A stretch of DNA of 64,000 bases from positions 496,001 through 560,000 of the forward strand of contig NC_067197.1 in the NCBI RefSeq assembly GCF_000699445.3, written 5' to 3'. A program made the position numbers and the translations under genes. This DNA is from Schistosoma haematobium (taxonomy: Eukaryota > Platyhelminthes > Trematoda > Strigeidida > Schistosomatidae). Below are positions 22,000 to 34,400 of this stretch, piece after piece. Under the pieces are notes generated by a model that saw only the letters and a program-made list of their open reading frames with translations, was not told the origin of the DNA and made no database searches. Position 1 is the stretch's first letter; every line of letters starts with the position of its first letter.

Positions 22000-23630
22000 C
22001 TTTTCTCTTGCCGTAGAACGCGGAGTGACCTGGTGAGGTTCCTCAAGGTTCAGTTATAGGACCTCTTCTTTTCCTAGTTTATATGAACGACCTTCCTCAG
22101 CAAGTATCGTCTGATTTATTACTATCCTCTGACGATATAAAACAGTAGAAAGAAGCTTGCATACATGATAATAAACTGGCACTTCAGGAGTATCCGGCCG
22201 GATCTTGAAGTTGGGCGGATAATAAGGGACTTACGTTTAACAAAACAAAGTGTAAAGTAGTCTATCTGGGTGATGCTTCAGGCTGTGAATACATTTTAGG
22301 TAACCCCCCACTAGAGGTATCATAAGTTGAAAGTGATCTAGGGATGTTGGTACACTATGATCTAAAGTATTGCACTAATCGCAACAAAAATGCTTGTTGA
22401 ACAGACCTTGCACTGGAAAAATTTGGACGTACTTTTGGCTAGTTCGACGACGGAAGTTTCCTCCCTATTTTCAATTTTTATGTGACCCCATTCAGAGTAT
22501 GGAAATATAGTGTTTCCTTCCCCGTATTGAAATATGTCCAACAGCTAGCCACAAAATCAGTCCGGGGACTCAGACTCAATTCTCGTGAGGTGTCTCCAGA
22601 CGTTGAGCCTATATTTGTTAGAGTGCAGTGGTGACATTCTAATGACCTACAGCACCCCTAACACCCCCGATCATCCCCTTAAATAGCTACATAAGTTCAT
22701 GTGCTACTCAGAAGTATTTGAATTATAGTATGAACTAAGAATCTCAGAAATAACGTAATCGGATCAAGAAATATTAGATAAGCACGAACGAATGTACTGT
22801 ATTTGGAATTCGAAATCAAGCATTCAACATGTACAAAGGTATCATTAGTTCATTCAAACAACACAGTTCAGTCCCAGCACAAGCCTTGAGGGTAAAACTC
22901 AGGAGCTGGGGAATCAATACGGTGGAACAGACTTTAGGCACACCTCCCTAAGAGCGATCAAATTCTGGAATTTGTTGTCGGATGAACTAGTTCAGGTAAC
23001 TTCTCTGGAGTCCTTGAAGAGAATACTTGTAGCGTGGAGTCGAGTCGAGACTAACTATGAACACCGCTACCAAGAAACACGTGCCAAGTAAATTAGAAGG
23101 CGAAGGTTGAACGTAACCAAATAAATCCATAAAATCCCCGGAAGCCAAATATCAGAAGGAAATTAATGGACCAAATCGAGATATATTCGCTGGCGATCTC
23201 GTGGTATAGAAAGGATACCGAGATCGTGCCAGGATACAAGCTTGGTTACAGAACGTAACCGAATTCGCGCGAAGTCACAATCAAAAGTGTGAGAATCAGA
23301 ATGGAAGCACAATAAAGCTGTCATTAGCACAGTCAAACGAAAGCACATTGAAACAAACACTGGTACGGTTGGTTATAATAATAATTGTTTTTATCAAACC
23401 AGTCGTGTTCTCGTGATAAATGTGAGTCACTACATACTTGACATATTCCTAAGGACCAAGGACAGTATTTCGCTAAAAATTTAATCGTATTTTCTCTTTT
23501 TTACCGTTAAATGATTTTTGGTTCACACCCGTATTTATTGGTAATCCATTGCTACTGTACACAGAAGTCCCTTAAGCGCAAGCTTCTTCTATTCCTACTA
23601 GGACCATTTGAAACAACTTGACATTAGATC
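22000..23630 (+). mobile_element. Decayed CR1-type LINE fragment (copy C)
   Basis: Broken frames still show the RT end: a GSVIGPLLFLVYMNDLPQQ-like run at about 22050-22110, then [15 protein letters not shown] at 22540 and AIKFWNLLSDELVQVTSLES near 22950-23010. The 3' UTR appears at 23435-23630 (acttgacatattcctaagga ... ttcttctattcc). It belongs to the subfamily of copies A, B and D but is clearly older. A solo LTR (23028-23434) splits its last codons from its UTR, and 22730-22830 holds foreign sequence. Confidence 0.7.
23028..23434 (-). mobile_element. Boudicca-like solo LTR with TACT duplication
   Basis: Ends are TGTAGCGTGG on + and TGTAGTGACTCACA on - (TG...CA, 407 bp). It interrupts copy C: gaagagaatact before and tacttgacatattcc after. 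The 4-bp TACT at 23024-23027 is repeated at 23435-23438. Four-base duplications are usual for Gypsy elements. Orientation is taken from the copies at 9827 and 55157, which share the TGTAGTGA end. No internal genes, so recombination between LTRs probably removed them. Confidence 0.75.
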
Positions 23631-24456
23631 GCCATACCCTATTCTAAATAATGACTGGGTGTTACCATTTTTGATCTTTTTGCTCCATCCAGCGCTAATC
23701 ATTTCCGAAGCCACAGGAATTAGATCCCAAAACTTTGGTCGAATAAACTGAAATTGGGTTTCGTTTTTCTCATTGTGTGGTCAATGACTCGAACACCTTA
23801 CGCGACCGTTGTATCAATCCCACCAATGAACACTTTCAAAGATAAGAGTAATTTTCATAAGTAATTAAGGTTAAGGGACCAATATAGATCCATCAACCTA
23901 CTGTCCTCATACGTGAGGATTGATAACTTGGGTTCTTGTCCGAGCTATTGCTGATTGAATGTTTGAAGGTACTTTTCAGCGTCACTCAAGGACAACAGTC
24001 TGCGCGGAAAGTGGTTACTGCTTGTGAGGTAACTGGTTAGTCCCTTAATTTAACCCATCCACTGGCTTCTCACCAATCATTCTTCTTTCAGTCCGTAAAT
24101 TCTTTCGTTTTTATTGTTTATTGTGGTATTACGCAATATCCATATACTTTTTTGTGTCTGACAAGTATATCCTACAATCTAGATACAAATAAAAAAGGGA
24201 GAATCATTTTCCTGTACCTGGTGAAAAAGTTTGAAATTCAGATGAAAGAAATAAAACCGATATCTTGCGCTTGTTTACATATAGTTAGCGACAGGCTTTC
24301 GAGGTCATATGTCCATATGGGCATATGTGTTATATAACACGTGTTATCAGGCGCCTTTTGTTAGAATGGAAATTGATATATTTCATTAACAACAAATGGA
24401 TTAACGACTGATAAAGAGCATGGGTGTTCACGCCTCTATTTACGGATAGTTCGTGA
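23631..24456. other. Noncoding stretch
   Basis: No supported gene. A 61-codon frame at 24152-24337 has no recognisable feature. Confidence 0.4.
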
Positions 24457-25056
24457 TTTGGAACAAAGTACCATAGGTTTGACGCAACTGTTATTGCTTC
24501 TACCAGCACCGTTGACGAATGTTTACAGGTTGTAAGGAAGAAAAGTAGGGATATAAAAGGGAACCCTGCCCCTGTAAAAGTAGTTGAAAAATCGAAAGCT
24601 GATCATAGCGACAGATCAGCTATTTTTCATAGAATCAAGGAGAGCGAGAGCTCTGAACCTAAAGCTCGTTTAGAGCATGACATTGTACTAATTAGGCGGC
24701 TGCTTAATCAAGTCATGCCTCAAAATATGACCGGGGTCACCTTGCTAAAGGTGTACAGACTAGGGAGTCTAGCGGACTCGAAACCAAGTCATTCCAGACT
24801 GCTTAAAGTAGTATTCAGCTCTTCGGACGAACGTGACCTAATTTTACAGAATGGGCACAAATTAAAGGGTTCAGGAGTCTTCATCCGAAAGGACCTACCG
24901 TTGGCAGACCGTGTTAAAAGATGGGAAGCCGAGAAAGAACTACAATTAAGGTTAGACGCTGGCGAAAAGGACCTGAAAATTGTAAATTTTCGGGTTGTAA
25001 GACTTCGGCAGAGAATGATGCCGAAGTCACTCTGGGTGAAGCACGAAGGCACTTAA
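24457..25056 (+). pseudogene. LINE ORF1 C-terminal part (copy E)
   Basis: The frame is open from 24457 and includes MPQNMTGVTLLKVYRLGSLA and LLKVVFSSSDERDLIL, a layout like CR1 ORF1 nucleic-acid chaperones of schistosomes (RRM-like fold followed by a basic tail). It overlaps the start of the endonuclease frame by about 130 nt in another frame, so ORF2 could have been reached by frameshift or reinitiation. The 5' part is absent. Confidence 0.6.
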
Positions 25057-25964
25057 ACAGGCTTCGGATCTGTTACACCAATGCCCGAAGCTTACTTGAT
25101 AAGAGATCAGAACTAGGTGTACAGATTGACTCTACAAAGCCAGACATAATCGCAGTTACAGAAACCTGGCTGACACAGGCTATAGATAGTATGGAACTTG
25201 ATTTCGAGGGTTTTACGTTAGTAAGGGCCGACAGAACACAAAAGCGCAAAGGAGGGGGAGTAGCTCTATTCATTAGGAATGCTATCCCATTCGCCATTAT
25301 CGATAGTGTATCCCATGAGAGTGGGACGTGTGAATTAGTTAGTTGCCGCTTGAAATGCAAGGGACAAGAGCTGCTGGTTGGTTTGGTCTATCGCAGTCCA
25401 AGCTGTGAGGCAAATGAGAACCTGTTAAGCAGTCTCAATACTTGGTCCCAAAGTGGTCGATGTCTAATCCTAGGGGACTTCAATGCACCTATGGTAGACT
25501 GGGAAAATCTGCGAACTAAATCGTCGGAGAATTCTTTCGAGAAGGAACTAGTTGATGGGGTTATCACATGTGCTCCAGTTCAACATGTGAAAGAAGCGAC
25601 AAGGTACGATCCGAACACTGTATCATCCTTATTAGATCTTATACTGACTCACTATGAGGATGATGTTGCGAACCTCCATCATATGCCACCCCTAGGTAAA
25701 AGTGACCACGCAGTTTTAATTTTCGACTTCCATATAACTGTCAGTCACGAGCACGCGTCAGCCCAATCCAGACCTAACGTCTGGAAAGCAAATATACCAG
25801 ATATCATGCACTCAACATCGTTAGTAGATTGGACAATAGACCCAGAGTCCTCAGTTGAAACGGCCTGGGACGCATTTCGAAATTCATACTTAAAAGTTAC
25901 CACACACCCACATCCCTTGGACTATACCAAAGGGGTCGAAAAACTCACCACCATGGTTCAGTAG
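24921..25964 (+). pseudogene. LINE AP-type endonuclease (copy E)
   Basis: A 347-codon frame holding a whole EEP endonuclease: RICYTNARSLLDKRSEL (N motif), IIAVTETWL (catalytic Glu), GGGVALFI, LLVGLVYRSPS, ILGDFNAPMVDW (GDFN), LLDLILT and LGKSDHAVLIF (SDH). All catalytic landmarks are visible. It would nick target DNA to prime reverse transcription. The product is not connected in frame with the RT below. The true ORF2 start is probably near RICYTNARS. Confidence 0.8.
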
Positions 25965-25998
25965 GGAGGTCCGTATCCTTCTCCGTAAGAAAAGGAAA

Positions 25999-26690
25999 AT
26001 GTGGGATAGATTTAGGTTACTGGGGACTGATGAGTCAAAATCTCAGTATCGAAACGCTCGGAATACTTGTGCCTCGACCCTCCGTAAGTCTAGAAAATTG
26101 TACGAAGAAAAGATTGTTAAGGACTCCGTAGAATGTCCTAAACGCTTATATTCTTATATAAAGGAAAGGACAAGGAGAAAAAAGGAAATATTCCTGTTCT
26201 ATGGGGAGACATTACTGCCGCGTCACTAGTGAAGCACGACTTTGGTAAGGCTCAAGTGTTCTCAAACTACTTTAGCAATGTATACACCATAGAAGCACCC
26301 TTCCCATCAGCGTATACAGATCCCCCCATACATACACTGGATAGCGTGACCATTAAAGAACTAGATGTCTTTGGTATTCTAAATAATCTTGACATAGGTA
26401 AATCCACGGGGCTCGATGAATTACATCCTAGGCTACTGAAGGAATTATCTAACTTCTTTGCAAGCCCTTTAAGTACATGCTTTAACCTATCCGTTACGCA
26501 GGGTCGTTTACCGAAAGACTGGAAAAACGCCATAGTAAGTCCTGTCTTCAAAACAGGCACGAAACACAAACCTGAGAACTACCGCCCCGTTAGCCTAACT
26601 AGTGTGGTTGTTAGAATCTTAGAAAAGATTATTCGGAAGGATCTCGATAGAACCGGATCCTCTCGGAGAAGCAGCACGGCGTCAGAATAG
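25999..26690 (+). pseudogene. LINE linker and RT N-terminus (copy E)
   Basis: Two frames (25999-26229 and 26229-26690) give SQYRNARNTCASTLRKSRK, then STGLDELHPRLLKELS and PVFKTGTKHKPENYRPVSLT (RT blocks 1-2). They are joined by a frameshift at 26229, and another follows 26690. Confidence 0.75.
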
Positions 26691-26716
26691 GTTATTCTTG
26701 TCTCACTAACTTATTA

Positions 26717-27271
26717 GTGGCTCGTGAAAGCTGGTGCGCTCTTAAGGACCAAAAGCTACCTGTAGTCGTCGCCTTCACTGATTTCAGTAAAGCTTTTGAC
26801 AAAGTTCCGCACAACCGGCTGTTATGTAAGTTAAGAAAAGTCGGGATTGGAGGCAATTTATTGATGTGGATGAAAAACTTCTTAGTTGGGCGTCAACAAA
26901 GAGTAAGGGTGAACTCAAAGTTATCTAGCTAGGAAACTGTGCTTAGTGGAGTGCCCCAGGGTACAGTTTTGGGGCCAGTGCTATTCCGCTTGTATGTAAA
27001 TGACCTTCCTTGTCTCCTATCATCATCGGTCTTGCTATATGCTGACTATGTCAAGATATGGAAAACGATACGATGTAAGAGTGATAACTTAGAACTTCAA
27101 AATGACCTGAAGAAGTTATCTGAATGGTTTCAAATATGGCAGTTGCCGATAAATACTTCCAAGTGTGTTGTGATGCATATCGGTCATCAAGGCACAGATA
27201 CATACACGATGAATAACACTGAACTACCTGTCGTCCAGACATATAATGACTCAGGAGTTATCGTTAGTTAA
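26717..27271 (+). pseudogene. LINE RT catalytic core with YADY box (copy E)
   Basis: The frame gives VVVAFTDFSKAFDKVPHNRL (catalytic Asp), a TAG stop at 26930-26932, then SGVPQGTVLGPVLFRLYVND and VLLYADYVKIWKTI. The catalytic pair should read F/YADD, but the second Asp is Tyr here. Even without frameshifts this RT would be dead. It ends QTYNDSGVIVS; degraded codons continue to about 27365. Confidence 0.8.
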
Positions 27272-27384
27272 GACTTAAAGACTACTGCACACTGCCGTGC
27301 AATAACCGCCAAAAGTTTTAGAACGTTATGGTCAATAGTTAGGGCTTTTAGTCATGAAACTGAATATCTTCATAAACCCTCAAT

Positions 27385-29500
27385 TTTTGAGTTTTTTTCA
27401 GTTTCAGTTTGGGAAGGACAGGAGGCTCGATGGCCTGTGTTAGTCCTGACAATGGTGGTCTCTCAGTTGACCCAACTTTCTTTTGAAAGAGTCGACGGAT
27501 GGAGCCTCAACCACGTGCTGAGGCAGTGAATTCCACTCGTTGATGATTCGATGGGAAAGTCGATAGTCAGCTGACAAGTAATTTGTTCTCGGCTTATGAA
27601 CTTTTTTGGAGTGTCCTCGTAAATTCTCTGTTTTGGAAGACAAGAAAAATGAGGGCATATTAGGTGCAAATTTGTCACTAAGCAATTTGAAAATTGTGAT
27701 CAAGTCGCCTCTAGTTCTACGATATGACAACGGGAATAGTTTTAGCTTAGCCAGTGAAGCATCATACAGAAGCTTCACTATTCCGGGAATCAGCTTAGTT
27801 GCTGTACTCTGAACCTATTCCAAAAGCTGACTGTCTTTTTTTAAGTAGGGGCTAGCCGCTTGTATGCAGTACTCAAGTTTAGGGCGTACGAACACTGAAT
27901 TGCTTGAGATATTAAGATGAAATATTTTACGGAATCTGCAGAAACGTGGTTTTTTTCAGTCTCATAGGTCCTGTTTCACTGCTGTTTCAATTGCCGTGTA
28001 GCGGTTGTTGGCTTCGGTCTAGTTCTATTTTCAGTCTTCAGTAATGGTTTTATTAGGTTAGTGGATCTGTGATGATGCTTACATTTTGTCTTTTAATGAG
28101 GTTTCAGCCTTTCTTTGAAGACGTTCACTCATGGGGCTATTACCACTAGTTTGGGTAAGGCATTTGAGTAATTGACCACACAATGAGAAGAACGGAACCC
28201 TACTCTGCGTTTATTAGATCACGGGTTTTGAACCTTCTTGTTATGTTGTCGAAGATTATTAGTGCTGGATGAAGCAAACAGATAAGACATATTAACATCC
28301 AAGTTGTAATTAAACGCCACCTGACGTTCTACAAAACGATAAAAAGAAAAATTTTAGACGTTTTAAGCACTCCCCTTAAGAGAGTTTGGAAAGACCCTTC
28401 CACAATTTTGATCCCATAACACACAAAAACCTTTGGCAGCTGTTGCATTGCAATGCATAGTTGTTTACAATTCATGACTTACCATTACCCCTAAGTCTTT
28501 GAGGTCCTACACGCATGGAAGAGATGTGCCGTCATTAATATACTGGTTACTACTTTCGTGTCCAATGAGCATGAGCCCACTCTTTCTTGAATTGGTTTCT
28601 AGGCCCTACCATTTGGACCACCTAACTAGTTAGTCTAGGTTAGCTTCGGGAGAAAAATAACAAGCCTTATTCTTAATTGTCTTCCAGATTTTGACATCAT
28701 CCGCAAATAACAATGTCGATGAATTAAGCAATCGAGAGTAATTTATTGATGTAGATAATGAAAAGTAGGGGACCAAAGATGGTGCCCTGAGGTACGCCAC
28801 TTTTAACGAGCTTCCGTTTACACAGTGTCCCATTTACCCTCACCCCTGTCTTCAACCCTATAAGAAGTTGTTTATCCACTCTTGTACAGCACCTGCTATT
28901 CTGAAGCTCGAGAGTTTCTTTACAAGACCTAGATGAGAAAGCTTTTCAAATACTTTGCTAATGTCCGTGAATGTCACATCGACAGAAATGCAATTAGTTA
29001 GGGCTTATGTCCAAACCTTGCTCGCAATATTTAAGTTGGTTAACCGTGAATACTTGTTTTGAAACCCGTGTTGCTCGGGAGTCAACAGATTGAATGGTTC
29101 CATGTAACTTAATAACTTAACTTGAATTGCCTTTTCAAGTATATTAACTACTATGCTGGTCAGACTGACAGCTCGGCAGTTAAATACGATCTGTCACTGA
29201 CTATCCTTAAATATAGGACTAACTAGCACAGGTTCTATAGCTGGTATCTCTGAGCTTTCGTTATAACAAGTATTGTTAACAATGACGTTAGTTTAAGCTT
29301 CTCTGAGATAGTTTGATAAGGTCTCAGCTTTGGCCAGATCTGATTAAGCCAATATATCTGAATTTTCGTGCAACTGTAGTGTAATGTATGAAAAAATCGT
29401 TTTGAGCAATTAAGGCTAACATATACCAACTGTCTTTCAAAAATGGTACGACATCCAGCTATGGTCTTTTTACATATATCTTCGTGCCAAGTTTCCCAGA
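27385..29500 (-). mobile_element. CR1-type LINE, second subfamily, convergent (copy F)
   Basis: The 3' end lies at about 27385-27415, with a tail of ACTGAA-like repeats (AAACTGAAACTGAAAAAAAC on -). Moving 5', the C-terminal domain (27440-27778), a ~340-bp unassigned insertion (about 27950-28290), the RT box LLFADDVKIWKTI near 28690 and earlier RT blocks up to about 29200 are readable across stops. The 5' edge is uncertain between 29200 and 29560. Confidence 0.7.
27440..27778 (-). pseudogene. LINE RT C-terminal domain (copy F)
   Basis: A 112-codon frame: LKLFPLSYRRTRGDLITIFK, the R-RGDL signature of CR1-type C-terminal regions, then IINEWNSLPQHVVEAPSVDS and FKRKLGQL. The residues match the family's normal carboxy end, ending HHCQD. 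Upstream frames are broken. Confidence 0.75.
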
Positions 29501-29560
29501 GGATAAATATTTTATGCTATAAAATCACGTAACTTAGTAAACCGAATCTGTCTTCGAACC

Positions 29561-31250
29561 AGTTCTTAGAACCTCAGAGTAACGTTTCTTTAAAGTTCAC
29601 CTATGTGATTTATTCGTTAACATTCCTTAACTTCTGACTGGAAATAATTTATACGATAGTACACTTACCACTTACTTTTATACTGTCAAAGTAATAATGT
29701 CTATCCCTCTTCCTTCTCAATAACTATTTATTCATGTATCTTGATGTGATTTTTGACGTCACAGCGTTTTTTATTAGAGCGTTTATTGTATTATTTATTC
29801 AACTATAAGGGTGCTAGTTTTCGTCAATTTAGAGTTTGATATGGATGTGCTAGTTGCCGTCGCCCCTACTCACAGTTGCTTCTTGGCTTGATCACACATA
29901 ATTGTTATTTTCTATTTTATTGTTGTGTGGTCCGGCATGCCTGCATATACACTACTCTTGCTTGAAATGTAATATTAGTGGAGGCTGATTGCTGATTCCT
30001 GGATGCAAACTGCAGGGCAAAAAGAGAAGCTATGGAATCGTGGATCAGTAAGGTCTTGGTAGTTGACTCAAGGTTACTAGTACTTGTTGGACGTATCGTT
30101 GGTTAACACAGGGACACTAAATCATAGAAACTAGACTCTGATTGTTGGCTTTGTCACATGATATCAGCAGGCTACCATGAGTCATAACAGGTGAACCAGT
30201 ATGTCGTGGATTTTGACCTCAGATGTAGAGTTCTATGTAAAAGTAGTAGGACGTTTATTAATTTTTGTCTACGTAGGAGCTTGGAGCCTACATAATACTC
30301 GTAGTGAATGGTTGTAGGCTTTGAGTAAGATGACGCCGAACCTCTCAATGATGCAGTTATATCCACTGTCCATCATCCGAATCTGGAGTTGTGGAAAATT
30401 CCCAAAGTTTCATTCTTTGATCGTATTTTTATTTTCGAGTCATTTTCTTCTTACCAAAAGTTTCATTACTTTTTGGTGTTGTCTCCCATTCTCTCTCTGT
30501 TATTTTGTTGATTTTCTTTCAATGTTCTAATGTAAGGTAGAGCAGATTAGACGAATTCACAATTGTTTCAGTTCATAAGTTTGTGATAGCTGACTGGTAC
30601 TAATCGAACTAGGTAGTCTAAAAATTCGTCAACCCAGGCTATGTTGAATAGAATAGAAGTAAACTAGAAAAGTGGGGGGAACTGGGACAGGTCATAGACT
30701 TCGTTTATAGTTTTACTAACTGTTGTTATAAGCCGTGTCAAGAGGGTCCTCAATACAGCTGTAATATACGACCATAGAATTGGTGATATTGATGAAATTA
30801 CTTTAAGTGAAGGAGATATGGTTATCGATTGCCTTTACTGAAATGTTAAATACGGGATTGTTCAATAAATTTTATTCTCTGATTCCGTTCGTTTCACCTG
30901 ATTTTTTGTGCTCATTTACAAAGAAAAGATAGAATGTGGCTAGCGGTGGAATCCCTCTGTTCTCGGTACACGTTAAACATCTGCTTTTCTTATCACTTTG
31001 TTTCTGAAGCTTGTGAAGTAGTACCTCCACATCTTCGTGCTAGGCTTAACGTTGTTGATATTTATTTGTTAATGTGAGTTTTCGTTTCCTATTTATACTC
31101 GTTTTGCATGATGTACTACTACTAATTCCATCCAAAATATAAACCATAACCACTCTGTAATCTTTGACTTTTATTTTAAATAATTTTAATATCAGTGGAT
31201 TTCAATTCAAGGAATTAGATATTTTGATCAACTTTAAATTGTCACCTCCT
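29561..31250. other. Upstream region of GLOD4, no gene seen
   Basis: Frames such as 30172-30366 and 30321-30530 are short and unrecognised. The patch 29860-30400 is less AT-rich and may be an unidentified repeat. No TATA box or clear promoter was identified before the GLOD4 start. Confidence 0.4.
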
Positions 31251-31373
31251 ATGAACCATACAAGGGCTTTACACTTTGTTTTCAAAGTGGCCAATCGTAA
31301 TGAAACAATTGATTTTTACAAACGGATTCTTGGAATGAAGGTATGTTAATGTGTGCACTCTAGATGAAAACAA

Positions 31374-31442
<69 letters not shown>

Positions 31443-34400
31443 TGTATGTAAGTGATAATAGTGCAAACTTTAGCTGGTTTTGCCTTATTCTATTGATGTT
31501 TAGTTGAATAATACATTTTTTAAAATAGTCTACAAGTTCACTTGACCACACGTTTTCCAATACACACACACACACACACATGAGTTTAATTATTCGATAA
31601 ATGTATAATTATTTATCTAACCATTTTGTGTTTGTTAACTCAAACGATTATTCACAATAGTTTTTTATCACTTCGGCCAATTATTTTCTATACACTAGTT
31701 TAGAAATATTTAAGTCATTCTGAGTTTGGAAATTTCTATGGATTCATGTTAACTAGATGATGTTACTTACTTACTTACTTAATTACTTATTTACTTACGC
31801 CTGTTACTCCTCGTGAAGGAGCATAGGCCTCTCACCAGCATTCTCCATCCAACCCTGTCCTGGGCAATCCTTTTCAGCTCCTTCCAGTTGTAATTCATCC
31901 TTTTCATATCTGCTTCTATTTGCCGACGTAATGTGTTATTTAGCCTTCCTCTTTTCCGCCTTCCTTCAGGATTCCAAGTTAGGGCTTGCCTCGTGATGCA
32001 GTTTGATGATTTGCGTAATGTATGTCCCATCCATTTCCATCGTCTTCTCCTAATTTCCTCTTCAGCTGGAAGCTGGTTTGTTCTCTCTCAGAGAAGGCTG
32101 TTGCTGATGGTATCCGGCAACTAGATGATGTGTTATTTTGTAATACTTTACATCATAAATACTACCATTTTATAAATTAATTCTACATTAAAGCTGTAGA
32201 GATGATATTTTGTATAGTGCTAAAACTTATGTCAACCAAAATGTCGGTCAAAAATGTGACCTAGTGTTAGTATATTGGATTTAAAAAAAATATTGATAGA
32301 GATAATATAACTGTCCAGTCTTTTTTCAACTCTATATTACTATTTATATAACAGAAATTGGATAAAAGTAAGAGGCCCCATAGAACATACATAAATATAA
32401 TGATCAACAAGCTTAGTATCTTATGGTTTGCAATTAGTAAAAAGAATTAGTCACTTACTGAAACTTGCCTGGTTTCTTCTAATGTAGTTCAATTGAAACT
32501 GTTAATCTCAAAATAGAAACACAATACGTTTCCCCATGAAGCTTGTAACATTTTAGTAGTATAATTAGTTTTTCTGTAGTTGTGTAAAATTCAAGCTATT
32601 AGGGCAAAAATTATCATATGTAGAGAAGTTTTGTTCATCTCTATCAATGAATTTTATTTTTGAAATTGTCTGTGACTTTCCTGTCATTTAAAGTAAACCA
32701 TGAGATGAGTAATATGAAAGTTAGATGTAGCGTATAAAGATGATTATTCAGTGGATAAGACTGTAATTTGTCGTCGACCAGGTTGTCTAGGATGGGAGTT
32801 GTGTGTAACTATTCTATTTATTGATACACAATGGTGGCTATTAAAGGGTTGTTTTCAAAGTTTACTAGGAGCGCCCAAACTAAAATATGGCTGTGTTGGA
32901 GTTGTGTTCGCTTGTTTTTGGTTAGAACTGTATTAATCTATATATTGCATAACTTCTAAGCATTAGGGTTTGATGAAATGCCATACCTCATTCAACGAAG
33001 TTTTTTTATTTTTCACACACCCGAAAATGTTTTGGCGAATATGTTCTTCATTAGAGAAGAATTAAAAATAACTTTTGATTAGAATTAAGGTCAATGTAAC
33101 AAAAGCCATATTTCTTCTTGAGATATTTATAATTGATAAATATAGTATTCATGTGATTCGTATTCGTTTAAAGGCTGCATAAAATTGAATACTGTATGAT
33201 TTGATCACTAGTAAATGACAAACAGATTGAAACTGTATTACCATAATAAATACTAACTATGTTGATTCGATTAAATGTTTACTCTTAGACAGAATAAATC
33301 TAGGGAAATGTTCATACTAAATTAAAAGTGTGAAAAATAACGGCAGATTGTAACTTGACGGCTTCTCTTGTCAAAGTAGCTAATGAAATGTAACTCAAAT
33401 TTGTGTGACTATTTTGTGGTTGAAGGCCTTCTAAGCTGAAGTGAGTACAAAACTCGGACAGTGACTAGAATTTAAGCGCCTAAGCTAATACGATGTCAAC
33501 TAGGAAATATATTTTCCTATATTCAGACACTTATTGATCACGTGTTCCAGTCTACCCACATCCCTCTTGCTAGTCTAAGTGTTGGTTATGCCGTATGTGT
33601 TATTAATGTCGACAGATATAATTAGTATATACCATTGATCGAAAGTGGAATGCCTGACGACAGAAGGTTGAGAAAATCGAAGCGAAGAGAGAAATTGGTA
33701 TGGAAACAAACAAACAAACAAGTCAGAGGCGATTGATGAGTATTTTGAAAATGAGGTTTTACTGTATGGTTCTCAGGTTTTACCAAGATATTCTGTAATA
33801 TTGTGTTAAAATGCATTTGGTTGTCCCCACTTAAGTTCTCGTTCACTAAAGTTGCTTAAATCTCTCGATGACTCATTCACATTCCTGCTCGCATTCACTT
33901 TGTGTGACTGTGGCTTTAGGGTATGAGCTGTACAGTGATAAAATATATTCGATGCTTCGTACTGTCTTCTGAAATGTATATACAGTCGGGATTTATCAAA
34001 CAATGGTTGTCGCGACTAGTGATCTACGAAGCCTTAAGAATTATCTTGAAAATAATCCCCGTACTGTAGTTATACTTGATTTTATTTAAAACAAGGATGA
34101 TATTTAGTTCGTCAATTAGCAAAACGACCCTCTTTTCCTGACATAGCAGTGGTTAATCGAAGCCAGCTGAAAAACTAGGTACTTGACCATTAGATGTTAT
34201 AGTCTAGCCGGTAAAGAATTACGACTACAAATTGGGTCTTATTAGTTCTTTAATTTCATTTTGGATCCATAGGTAAATGGATCTAAGAGTTGAGGTTATT
34301 CCATATGGTATGATCGCTGAAATATTTCTTCATAACTTAATCATTATTTTTTTCTTATTTACTTGTTGCTTGATCACTTCACAGGTGTTACGACATGAAG

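Larger units (their letters stand above)
24457..27365 (+). mobile_element. CR1-type LINE, second subfamily (copy E)
   Basis: Carries the ORF1 C-terminus, a full-length endonuclease domain and RT through the FADD-equivalent box, ending at about 27365 where the C-terminal region and 3' end are lost. The RT box wording (KIWKTI) differs from the 10.8 and 48 kb copies and matches the convergent element at 27385-29500. Frame breaks occur near 25964, 26229 and 26690, with a TAG at 26930-26932. No sequence clearly resumes after 29.5 kb. Confidence 0.8.
31341..34384 (+). other. GLOD4 intron 1 (3,044 bp)
   Basis: Donor GTATGT at 31341, acceptor CAG ending 34384. It holds a long (TA)n run, a (CA)n run, an RTE insertion (31764-32118) and a hammerhead-like motif on - (33010-33066). 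The rest (32132-33000 and 33070-34384) shows no gene. Confidence 0.85.

Noticed and set aside
26025..26060. Exact CTGATGA followed by GAAAC in the LINE at 26 kb (hammerhead look-alike)
   Set aside because: It lies within conserved endonuclease-RT linker codons, and the sequence between the two blocks cannot form a stem II.
31164..31250. Upstream in-frame ATG extending GLOD4 by 29 residues
   Set aside because: The extra residues have no counterpart in GLOD4 relatives, which begin close to the HFVFKV block.
31269..31581. Open frames rich in Ile-Tyr on the - strand
   Set aside because: They are translations of the (TA)n and (CA)n microsatellites.
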